Below, one piece after another: positions 1 to 5,262 of a stretch of DNA of 8,007 nt (position 1 is the stretch's first letter; each line of letters opens with the position of its first letter). Origin of the DNA: Bacillota bacterium. GTDB taxonomy: Bacteria; Bacillota_I; Bacilli_A; RFN20; CAG-826. The notes below the pieces were generated by a model. It ran no database searches. It was not told where the DNA came from and worked only from the letters and a program-made list of their open reading frames with translations. Location: positions 1-8,007 of the forward strand of contig JAPLKQ010000133.1 in NCBI GenBank assembly GCA_026387995.1, given 5' to 3'. The position numbers and the translations under genes are program-made.

Positions 1-84
1 AACTGGTTTCGCTGGAGCTGGGATTGGTTTCGCTGGAGCTGGAACTGGTTTCGCTGGAGCTGGAACTGGTTTCACCGGGGCTGG
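1..84. repeat. 21-bp tandem repeat coding for KPVPAPA heptads
   Basis: Four consecutive 21-bp units can be read at 1-21, 22-42, 43-63 and 64-84. Units 1 and 3 are identical, unit 2 differs at its first two bases (Ile replaces Val), and unit 4 differs near its end. A partial, diverged copy follows to about 94. The array enters the window from the left, so its full length is unknown. The period is a multiple of three, so copy-number changes keep the reading frame. Confidence 0.9.
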
Positions 85-117
85 AGCTGGAACTACTTTC
101 TTTACTTCTGGTTTCAT
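1..117 (-). CDS. Lys-Pro-Ala repeat protein, N-terminal fragment (C-terminus outside window)
   Basis: I do not recognise this protein. The 39 visible codons start at ATG 117-115 and read MKPEVKKVVPAPAPV followed by repeats of the heptad KPVPAPA up to the left edge, in frame with no stop. AAGGAGG (132-126) lies 8 nt upstream of the ATG, and a TATAAT promoter lies just before that, so the gene is probably expressed. There is no signal peptide: the N-terminus is charged, not hydrophobic, so the visible part should be cytoplasmic and disordered (an extended proline-rich, basic tail). Such tails occur as linkers or on nucleic-acid-binding proteins, but nothing here shows which. The heptads are encoded by nearly identical 21-bp units, so their number may vary between strains. 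I am confident of the start and frame; function is unknown. Confidence 0.75.
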   Translation of the reverse strand, partial: MKPEVKKVVPAPAPVKPVPAPAKPVPAPAKPIPAPAKPV

Positions 118-138
118 TTTGTCGTCCTCCTTTTCAAC

Positions 139-168
139 ATTATAGTACCTATATTTTGGACAATACAA
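139..168 (-). promoter_or_regulatory. Promoter of the repeat-protein gene
   Basis: On the minus strand a perfect -10 TATAAT (144-139) follows TTGTAT (168-163, three of six -35 consensus bases) with an 18-nt spacer. Transcription would start near 132, giving a very short leader, with the AAGGAGG at 132-126 almost at its 5' end. The -10 is convincing, the -35 weak. Confidence 0.55.
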
Positions 169-454
169 CAAGAATGAGATGAAGAAAAAAGTACCGATTT
201 ATGGGAATTATTCGGCTTTGAAACATAAAAATAATGAAATTTATTAAAAATATTTTTCGTAGATTTTTGCATACTAATTTTAAAAAGTGCACTATGGCAA
301 ACAAATGAAATTAGAGCGACTCAGAATGTGTTAAAGAAGAAAAACTTTGGCTATTTTTGTCTCATTCTTACCTTAACTTTTTCATTATGTTATTTGACTC
401 TTCAACGTTCAAAAGCATAGGAACAATCGTGTATTCCACCGCTCGAAATTACGC
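169..454. other. AT-rich intergenic stretch without a recognised gene
   Basis: Between the repeat-protein promoter and the 3' end of the SOUL gene I see no open frame with a ribosome-binding site, no tRNA-like fold and no long repeat. The DNA is visibly richer in A and T than the neighbouring genes. The only clear structure is the dyad just to its right at 464-478. Confidence 0.5.
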
Positions 455-478
455 AAAAATAAACTAGACACTGTCTAG
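455..478 (-). terminator. Weak rho-independent terminator (or dyad) after the SOUL gene
   Basis: CTAGACA-C-TGTCTAG (464-478) is a perfect 7-bp inverted repeat. As RNA it would form a 6-bp stem with an ACU loop. On the minus strand it is followed by TTTATTTTT (463-455). It begins 24 nt beyond the SOUL stop codon, which fits a terminator, but the stem is short and AT-containing. A protein-binding dyad is the alternative. Confidence 0.45.
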
Positions 479-501
479 GAATTTATGAAAGTAACGTCAA
501 T

Positions 502-1032
502 TTAGTCTTTGAACTGATAATCTTCGGGAAGATTTAACTCAAAGATAACTTCATTGTGTCTAAGGAATGGAAGGCTAAACGGCATATTGAACCTTGCCAA
601 GCGGACTTTTCCGCGGGACTTGAGGTTGTTTTTCTTAAGCCAGGACGCAAGTTCTCCGACTTTTTTATCCACGAGTTTTTCATGGGCGGCCGATCCGGAA
701 AAGATAAGCGCAGCCGCAAAATGCGCCGGATAGACTTTTGTCGTTAATAACGGATCTGTCGGTTTTGGCGCGGCATTTTTAAACTTGCCGGGAACGACAA
801 ACTCCATGGACTGCGAATCGGGTGATAATTCATTGATTACGGGGACGGTCATCGAGATTTTCTCGTGGGTCTCGTTATTTCCGGAAATATAACCGAACAA
901 ATGGTCAAAACCATTGTAGCCAGAAAGTTTGTTTTCGGTAACGGAAGTCGTTTTGAATTCATCGTAACGGCGAATCTCGATGGCGCCGTCTTTTTTGATG
1001 ACTTTATAGGTTGGTGTTTCGTAATGTGACAT
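502..1032 (-). CDS. SOUL/HEBP-family haem-binding protein
   Basis: This 176-residue protein belongs to the SOUL (haem-binding protein, HEBP) family, which binds haem or other tetrapyrroles in a hydrophobic groove. The length is typical of one complete domain. Family hallmarks appear in order: ETPTYKVIKK (5-14), EIRRY (19-23), GF..LFGYISGNN (41-53), KISMTVPV (58-65), the FVVP strand (78-81), FSGSA (111-115) and a C-terminal LRHNEVIFEL (157-166, family form RRNEV). There is no signal peptide or membrane helix, so it should act in the cytoplasm. The start is set by AAAGGAG 7 nt upstream of ATG 1032-1030. It lies behind nrdG on the same strand but has its own promoter, and a terminator separates the two. 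A role in haem buffering or trafficking is family inference; the physiological ligand in bacteria is not settled. Confidence 0.9.
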   Translation of the reverse strand: MSHYETPTYKVIKKDGAIEIRRYDEFKTTSVTENKLSGYNGFDHLFGYISGNNETHEKISMTVPVINELSPDSQSMEFVVPGKFKNAAPKPTDPLLTTKVYPAHFAAALIFSGSAAHEKLVDKKVGELASWLKKNNLKSRGKVRLARFNMPFSLPFLRHNEVIFELNLPEDYQFKD

Positions 1033-1058
1033 ATCATTTCTCCTTTAGGGACAATCCC

Positions 1059-1067
1059 ATTATAACA
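1059..1067 (-). promoter_or_regulatory. Extended -10 promoter of the SOUL gene
   Basis: The minus strand reads TGTTATAAT, a perfect extended -10 element (TGn plus TATAAT at 1064-1059). No good -35 hexamer lies 16-18 nt upstream, as is common for extended -10 promoters. It sits between the nrdG terminator and the SOUL ribosome-binding site, making SOUL an independent transcript. Confidence 0.65.
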
Positions 1068-1107
1068 ACCCACCCGGAGATGCCTACTAAGATGCTTGAG
1101 GACGCTC

Positions 1108-1137
1108 AAAAAGAAAAGAACACTCCGAAGAGCGTTC
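1108..1137 (-). terminator. Rho-independent terminator of nrdDG
   Basis: On the minus strand GAACGCTC (1137-1130), a TTCG tetraloop (1129-1126) and GAGTGTTC (1125-1118) form an 8-bp stem with one G-U pair, followed by TTTTCTTTTT (1117-1108). It begins 5 nt after the nrdG stop codon. Confidence 0.9.
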
Positions 1138-1142
1138 ATTCA

Positions 1143-1814
1143 TTATTCTTTTACGCATTCCTGATAGATGAACTGGTTAGCGTCATAAGGCACGTGTTTA
1201 TGGTACTTTTCGTTGAGCTCGTGGATGAACTCGCGGCACTCCTCAAACGCGGACTCGCCGAGGAAGGGATACTTGACACTCCGGACGCGGCTATAACCGG
1301 CATCGTGCTGAACGACGAATTCAATGGCTTTCGTCAGGCTATTTAAAAGACTTAAGTCCTTCACCTTGATGCCCATCGTCAGTTCGATCAAATCAAAGTC
1401 CTCATCGGTCAATAAGTGATACGGCAGTTTCATGTCGATATGGTAGCCGTCGACTAATTTCAGTTCCGATAACTTCTTCATTTTTTCAAGTTCAATCCCG
1501 GTCGTATAGATAATGATCGGTTTGGGACTGGCTTTTCTAATCTTCCCAAGGTCAGAAATGAGGCTATCGAGCGGCGCGAGCAAAAACTCTCCACCGCTAA
1601 ACAGGAGGTATTCGAAGAGATCACCTTGTTTTTGGATATAGCCAATCACGTCCTCGACGGTATAAAAGTCGGGATGCGGTTTTACGATTAATTCGTCGTA
1701 ATTAAAGCAATGGTAGCAATGAAATTTGCAACCGGTGAGGCCATGGATTAAAAAACTGGGGTGAGCGTCGACTTCAGTTAACGATAAAATCAATTTATCG
1801 TAGTATTTGATCAT
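1143..1814 (-). CDS. nrdG: Anaerobic ribonucleotide reductase activating protein (radical SAM), NrdG2-like
   Basis: NrdG uses a [4Fe-4S] cluster and S-adenosylmethionine to place the glycyl radical on NrdD. The cluster motif CxxxCxxC is seen at C29, C33 and C36 (CKFHCYHC), in the usual place near the N-terminus. SGGEFL (about 73-78) is the radical-SAM GGE motif that contacts SAM. At 223 residues it is longer than E. coli NrdG (about 154), closer to the NrdG2 or pyruvate-formate-lyase-activase type. Its ATG overlaps the nrdD stop in an ATGA tetranucleotide, so translation is probably coupled, and it has no strong ribosome-binding site of its own. The adjacent nrdD makes the assignment secure; an activase for another glycyl-radical enzyme is unlikely. 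The strong terminator directly after it ends the operon. Confidence 0.92.
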   Translation of the reverse strand: MIKYYDKLILSLTEVDAHPSFLIHGLTGCKFHCYHCFNYDELIVKPHPDFYTVEDVIGYIQKQGDLFEYLLFSGGEFLLAPLDSLISDLGKIRKASPKPIIIYTTGIELEKMKKLSELKLVDGYHIDMKLPYHLLTDEDFDLIELTMGIKVKDLSLLNSLTKAIEFVVQHDAGYSRVRSVKYPFLGESAFEECREFIHELNEKYHKHVPYDANQFIYQECVKE

Positions 1815-3742
1815 TTCGCGTCAGCATCCCTAAACCGACGGCGCTGGGCCCAGTCGTAACGGCGGGCTTTGCTCCAGAAGTTATAATCGCCTTTATAGTA
1901 TCCGCTCTCGTCGACGCGGATGTTTTTACGCGCAATCATGCGGACATAACCGATGACGCGGCTGTAAGTGGCGATGTCGTTGCTGCCGCAGACTGGGCAG
2001 ACTTCCACGGTCTTCGCGTCTTTGGCGATGAGTTGACGGCCGCAGTCGAGACAGCTGGTGACGGTCGGGGTCAACGTAATGTAGTTAATGGGTTTCTTAA
2101 ACAGGTTCTTAATATAGGCGGATAAGATTTCCGGCTCGATTTCTGATTCAATGAAGTGATGGAGAATGGAACCCGAGGTGGCATAGCCCTGGAACTCGGC
2201 GGCGTTCTCGATCTGTTTCGTGAAGTCTTCTTCGCTGAACGGGAGCATGCAGCCGGAGGTGAGGAAGATATTGTCGCCTTCGCCTTGGGTGAAAATGGTC
2301 TTGCCATGAGCCTTGGCCCATTTCATGTCGTTACGGGCCAGTTTGATGCCGGCGTTTTCGGCAGGTGCGTATTCGATGCCGCAGGCGACTTTATCGCGGA
2401 CGATGAAGTCGTTGATGATCTCGGTCATGTACTGCATCAGTTCATGGGCGTACTTTTTGCCTTCGGGATCGTTCATGCCGAGCTTGTAGCCGGAGTTGAT
2501 CAGGCCTTCATGCATGCCGGTGATGGCAAAGACGTTGAAATAGTTCTTTAAGTTGGTGTTAAAGGCGAAGAATGTCGGATAGAGTTCTTTATGGTTCTCG
2601 ACCCAGTCGCGTTTGGCGAGGTGGCCGGCTTCCATGACTTCAAAGTATTCACGGATTTTTTCTTTGACTAAGGCTTTATCATGGCCGAACTCGATGAGGA
2701 CGCGGTCCATGTTAAGGTTGAGGACCTGGATGGCCCCGACGTTACCGACGGAACTGCCGAAGATACCGCCGCCGGCGCGTGAGAGCGTACTCAAGTCAAT
2801 GCTTAAGCGGCAGCAGAGACTCCGTGAGACCGCGGGATCCTTCTCTTTGATATACGGATTGAGTTTCTTGTAATAGGAATCTTTAAAGGCGCCGGTCGTG
2901 AAGTTCTCAAAATAGACGCCGCCCCACTGATACATCTTCTTTAAAAGATATTTAAAGACCTTGTTATCAAAGTTGAAATCGTCGTCGATCTGGACGGTGA
3001 TCAAGGGGAAAGTTAATGGGATGCCTTTTTTGGTGCCTTTGGCCATGGCGTTGATGAACGAGATGTCGACCCTGTCAAAATAATCCGCAGGGATATCCGA
3101 ATACTTGTAATCCATGCCTTTGCCGCCGATGACGACATAGTCGTCCTTAATGTCTTCAGAGGGTTTGCCGAATTCTAACGTGCAGTTGGAAAACGCCGAG
3201 TCGGAACCGGCCCGTAACGGAAGGTTCAATTCATAGATCAATTGATAGATGAGTTTGGTCAGGGCCTTCTCCGGGTAAAAAACGCCGTTACGCTCTTCTT
3301 CGTATAAATAGGACGCAAGCACGGTCGTCATCTGCGCAAGCATGACGGCGCCTGAGACTTGTTGGCTCATCAAGGTGACTAAGTTGCTGAAGTGACGGAT
3401 TAAGGTCGGTATCGACGAGGAAGCGTCGGATTCGAGCATGTTCTTGGCGTTGCTCGGGATGCCTTTCGTCGCTACGTCCTTGCACGAGATGGATTGGCAG
3501 TAGGAACTGAGCTGTTTGTCGTGAATGTAAATCACGCCTTCTTCATACAGTTCCACGAGGCGTTTCGGAAGGATATATTTCATCAAATATTCTTCCTCGG
3601 CCTTGTTGGCGATATTTTTGCGTAATAAAGAGAGCGAATAGACAAAGTTGCTATTCTCTCTTTTTAAGTAGTCCGCGCGCATGTCGTCATCGTTGCCAAT
3701 GAACTTGTTGATTAGATCGTCCGTCGTTTTAAACATCGACAT
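1811..3742 (-). CDS. nrdD: Anaerobic (class III) ribonucleoside-triphosphate reductase, without ATP-cone
   Basis: NrdD reduces ribonucleoside triphosphates to dNTPs without oxygen, using a glycyl radical. With the start chosen here it has 643 residues. Visible landmarks are YCQSISC (C82, C87) in the first active-site strand, SLCCRL (C310, C311; one is the thiyl-radical cysteine), EYAPAENAG (about 457-465), the zinc site CLDC...CPVC (C564, C567, C582, C585) and RVIGY with the radical glycine at G598. The N-terminus starts directly in the catalytic barrel (ENSNFVYSLSLLR); I see no ATP-cone, the dATP-sensing domain of E. coli NrdD. An ATG 84 bp further upstream is in frame, but the extra 28 residues are basic, unlike the family, and lie in leader DNA. 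AAAAGGGG, 9 nt before ATG 3742-3740, supports the shorter start. It forms an operon with nrdG through a 4-bp overlap. Confidence 0.95.
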   Translation of the reverse strand: MSMFKTTDDLINKFIGNDDDMRADYLKRENSNFVYSLSLLRKNIANKAEEEYLMKYILPKRLVELYEEGVIYIHDKQLSSYCQSISCKDVATKGIPSNAKNMLESDASSSIPTLIRHFSNLVTLMSQQVSGAVMLAQMTTVLASYLYEEERNGVFYPEKALTKLIYQLIYELNLPLRAGSDSAFSNCTLEFGKPSEDIKDDYVVIGGKGMDYKYSDIPADYFDRVDISFINAMAKGTKKGIPLTFPLITVQIDDDFNFDNKVFKYLLKKMYQWGGVYFENFTTGAFKDSYYKKLNPYIKEKDPAVSRSLCCRLSIDLSTLSRAGGGIFGSSVGNVGAIQVLNLNMDRVLIEFGHDKALVKEKIREYFEVMEAGHLAKRDWVENHKELYPTFFAFNTNLKNYFNVFAITGMHEGLINSGYKLGMNDPEGKKYAHELMQYMTEIINDFIVRDKVACGIEYAPAENAGIKLARNDMKWAKAHGKTIFTQGEGDNIFLTSGCMLPFSEEDFTKQIENAAEFQGYATSGSILHHFIESEIEPEILSAYIKNLFKKPINYITLTPTVTSCLDCGRQLIAKDAKTVEVCPVCGSNDIATYSRVIGYVRMIARKNIRVDESGYYKGDYNFWSKARRYDWAQRRRFRDADAK

Positions 3743-3796
3743 ATTTTTGTACCCCTTTTCGTGTGGTGTTTGCCTTTCGGCGCGTTTATGGTTAGT

Positions 3797-3861
3797 TTGG
3801 TCCCCTTTGGGCGTTTGGGCTTTCACTGCAGTAGCGAAAGCGGCAACCCTGGGCGAACCAA
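3797..3861 (-). ncRNA. Long imperfect hairpin in the nrdD 5' leader (possible cis-regulatory RNA)
   Basis: On the minus strand TTGGTTC (3861-3855) pairs with GGACCAA (3803-3797), extended by CC/GG (3853-3852 with 3805-3804) across a bulged G. Inside, GGG (3849-3847) can pair with CCC (3811-3809) and TTG (3846-3844) with CAA (3817-3815). The top is a 9-bp stem, GCTTTCGCT (3841-3833) with AGTGAAAGC (3827-3819), closing a 5-nt loop. The whole covers 65 nt and ends 54 nt before the nrdD ATG. No T-run follows it, so it is not an intrinsic terminator. A small GCC-GAAA-GGC hairpin lies between it and the ribosome-binding site. I do not recognise a known riboswitch consensus. The fold is by eye; function is inference. 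Confidence 0.4.
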
Positions 3862-3926
3862 TGATTAGGTAAAAACGGAAAGATTATCTTATGTATATTT
3901 TGTTTTAAGATCGCGGCTGAAGCTGG

Positions 3927-3935
3927 ATAATAACA
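3927..3935 (-). promoter_or_regulatory. Candidate nrdDG promoter (extended -10)
   Basis: The minus strand reads TGTTATTAT: TGn followed by TATTAT (3932-3927), one mismatch from TATAAT. Transcription from here would give a leader of about 180 nt containing the 3797-3861 hairpin. No good -35 is seen. A competing -10, GATAAT at 3888-3883, would start transcription just ahead of the hairpin and also keep it in the leader. Which is used cannot be decided by reading. Confidence 0.3.
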
Positions 3936-3955
3936 CCTCGTTTGGGATAGCCATT

Positions 3956-3975
3956 TAAAGCATTTAAATGCTTTA
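3956..3975. promoter_or_regulatory. 20-bp perfect palindrome upstream of nrdDG
   Basis: TAAAGCATTTAAATGCTTTA is fully self-complementary over 20 bases, and it also contains CATTTAAA twice as a 9-bp direct repeat (3952-3959, 3961-3968). It lies directly upstream of the -35 position of the candidate promoter at 3927-3935, where a repressor or activator dimer would bind. It does not resemble the NrdR box, FNR (TTGATnnnnATCAA) or Rex sites as I know them. A regulatory role is inferred. Confidence 0.4.
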
Positions 3976-4503
3976 GAGTCGATTTTGTTGTGAGTAAAAA
4001 TAACATTAGCCCCGTAACGTTTCGTCGCTAATATTTTTACAAACAAGATCGAAGCTATCGTCTGTTGTTTCTCGATTATAGAGTATTTATTTTTTAAGAG
4101 CAAGCAAAAAATTTCGTTTACAAATTCATGAAAAAATTTACTTTTCGAACGTTTCGAAGGGCGATTTTTGATACTAAAAATCAACTTTGAAAAAAGATCA
4201 TGATTGGACGCGACATTGGCCAAAAATGCGTTGCAGTTTATCGTTCCGTCCTTTGCTTCTATACTAGAAATCTACTAAAACGAATGGCGTGTTTTTACGT
4301 CAAAAAGCACGAAAAAATAAGGCCCTTTTTTTGATAATGAAATCGCTTACCGGCCTGAAAAGAAAATTTTTAAGCCTCCCATTTTCAGGGTTATCTTCAT
4401 TTTCCTTTATACAAGCGTACAAAAAAGGACTACTGACAGCCACTTTTAGAGCTAATTTTCATCAAATTCCAGGGAAAGTGGTAAATCACGGATTTTCACC
4501 TAT
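3976..4503. other. Gene-poor AT-rich region with several hairpins
   Basis: I see no credible protein gene here. Open frames exist on both strands but lack ribosome-binding sites and resemble nothing known. Structures readable by eye are CTTTTCGAA/TTCGAAGGG (4141-4149 with 4153-4161, 9 bp, two G-U pairs), GATTTTT/AAAAATC (4163-4169 with 4176-4182, perfect 7 bp) and CGTG-TTTTT/AAAAA-CACG with one bulge (4288-4296 with 4302-4311). They could belong to a small RNA, a decayed gene or simply AT-rich spacer. No tRNA, tmRNA or RNase P features are recognised. Confidence 0.4.
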
Positions 4504-4529
4504 AAAAAAGCCCGCTGTATAAGCGGGCT
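4504..4529 (-). terminator. Rho-independent terminator of the DUF1097 gene
   Basis: On the minus strand AGCCCGCT (4529-4522), loop TATAC (4521-4517) and AGCGGGCT (4516-4509) form a perfect 8-bp GC-rich stem running into a T-tract (4509-4504). It begins 10 nt past the stop codon. On the plus strand it is followed only by CTATTTT, so it serves mainly the minus strand. Confidence 0.92.
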
Positions 4530-4539
4530 CTATTTTGGA

Positions 4540-5079
4540 TTATTTTTCTTTAGTGATTTTCGGTTTTGGAGTGATCCACTTTTCAATCGGTTTTGAGAAC
4601 TCTTGGGAGAGGTATCCGAGGATCGCGCCGCAGAGTAAGCCGATCAAGGTGGGGAATAACGTCGCCCCGTTGATCGTGGCCCCGAGGGCAAAGAAGGTCG
4701 CGGAACCGATGAAGGCCGCGGGAATGAATGAGAAGAGTTTTAGGTGCGCTTGCATGACGATGCCGAACGCGCCGACGAAGAGCCCGACGAACGCGCCGAC
4801 GATATTCAAGGTGCCGGTAAAACCGAACAGACCCCAGATGAAGATCATGACCATGCCCCACACCACGCCGGCATAGTTGGTGGCAAGGCCGCGGACGAAT
4901 CCGCTTTTCTGACCGCCGATGGCGTAGAATGTAGCCCAGGCAAAGAAGCAAGCGACGCCGACGCCGGCGAGCGGGAAACTCACGGCCCAAGCCGATTGAT
5001 AATACAGGGCGAGACAGGCTTGCCAGACCGCGGCGATAAAGGCAATGCTGAGCGCAGCGGCAACGAGTGGTTTTTTCAT
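4540..5079 (-). CDS. DUF1097 (YcdZ-like) integral membrane protein
   Basis: This 179-residue protein matches the DUF1097 family, whose E. coli member is the inner-membrane protein YcdZ; no biochemical function is established. About six hydrophobic segments can be seen (roughly 5-24, 33-53, 66-84, 91-110, 113-132, 140-158), followed by a charged tail rich in Lys and Pro (164-179). Family-like stretches are GVVWGM (71-76) and SFIPAAFIGSATFFA (117-131), which resembles the SFVPGTFIGACATFA stretch of YcdZ as I recall it. GGAGG, 7 nt before ATG 5079-5077, fixes the start. It is divergent from the heliorhodopsin across a 183-bp intergenic region and is closed by a strong terminator. Six small helices of this kind suit a channel or transporter, but no substrate can be named. 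Confidence 0.8.
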   Translation of the reverse strand: MKKPLVAAALSIAFIAAVWQACLALYYQSAWAVSFPLAGVGVACFFAWATFYAIGGQKSGFVRGLATNYAGVVWGMVMIFIWGLFGFTGTLNIVGAFVGLFVGAFGIVMQAHLKLFSFIPAAFIGSATFFALGATINGATLFPTLIGLLCGAILGYLSQEFSKPIEKWITPKPKITKEK

Positions 5080-5119
5080 GGGGGTTCCTCCATTAGGAAT
5101 GTAAAAAATGATTTACTTA

Positions 5120-5125
5120 ATTATA
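5120..5125 (-). promoter_or_regulatory. Candidate -10 of the DUF1097 gene
   Basis: The minus strand holds TATAAT (5125-5120), 41 nt upstream of the ATG, overlapping a second near-match, CATAAT (5130-5125). Neither has a good -35 at 16-18 nt. The area is so AT-rich that chance matches are likely. Confidence 0.4.
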
Positions 5126-5191
5126 TTATGGGATATGCACATAGAACGAAAGTGTTTTTTATATATTTTTGAATATTTTTATGACGCTCAG

Positions 5192-5220
5192 TTAAACAAG
5201 CATATCATTTGCGTTAAAAT
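5192..5220 (+). promoter_or_regulatory. Candidate heliorhodopsin promoter
   Basis: TTAAAC (5192-5197) and TAAAAT (5215-5220) are spaced by 17 nt. The -10 differs from TATAAT by one base, while the -35 matches in three positions. The start point would be near 5227, leaving a leader of about 36 nt that contains AAGGAGG. A GATAAT at 5241-5246 is closer to consensus but too near the ribosome-binding site to serve. The dyad at 5212-5229 overlaps this -10. Confidence 0.35.
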
Positions 5221-5229
5221 TCATTAACG
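5212..5229. promoter_or_regulatory. Operator-like dyad before heliorhodopsin
   Basis: CGTTAA-AATTCA-TTAACG is a perfect 6-bp inverted repeat with a 6-nt spacer, 33 bp before the heliorhodopsin ATG and inside the region shared with the divergent DUF1097 gene. No T-run follows, so it is not a terminator. The half-site resembles clostridial Rex sites (TTGTTAAnnnnTTAACAA), but the spacer is 6 rather than 4 and the outer bases differ. A binding site is inferred; the regulator is unknown. Confidence 0.35.
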
Positions 5230-5262
5230 TGTAATTTATAGATAATCTTTAAGGAGGAAAAT

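Noticed and set aside
1..84. CRISPR array
   Set aside because: The 21-bp units are contiguous with no spacers and are in frame within a coding sequence.
1011..1346. 111-codon plus-strand open frame opposite nrdG and SOUL
   Set aside because: It crosses the SOUL promoter and nrdG terminator, is antisense to nrdG and has no family resemblance.
3743..3826. 28-residue N-terminal extension of NrdD
   Set aside because: The shorter start at 3742 has an AAAAGGGG ribosome-binding site and begins where family similarity begins; the extension is basic, unlike an ATP-cone, and lies within leader DNA.
3797..3861. Cobalamin, TPP, purine or ZTP riboswitch
   Set aside because: I could not find the conserved core motifs of any of these classes in the leader.
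3792..4223. 143-codon minus-strand open frame upstream of nrdD
   Set aside because: No ribosome-binding site before its ATG, lysine-rich translation typical of read-through AT-rich DNA, no family resemblance, and it overlaps the structured nrdD leader.
4289..4522. 77-codon plus-strand open frame
   Set aside because: Begins with GTG without a ribosome-binding site, runs into the DUF1097 terminator hairpin and resembles nothing known.
4744..5172. Plus-strand open frame opposite the DUF1097 gene
   Set aside because: Antisense to a well-supported membrane protein; its charged, Asp/Glu/His-rich translation is typical of an antisense shadow frame.
5212..5229. Rex-binding site in the heliorhodopsin promoter
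   Set aside because: Half-sites TTAA match in part, but the 6-nt spacer and outer bases differ from the Rex consensus; kept only as an unassigned dyad.
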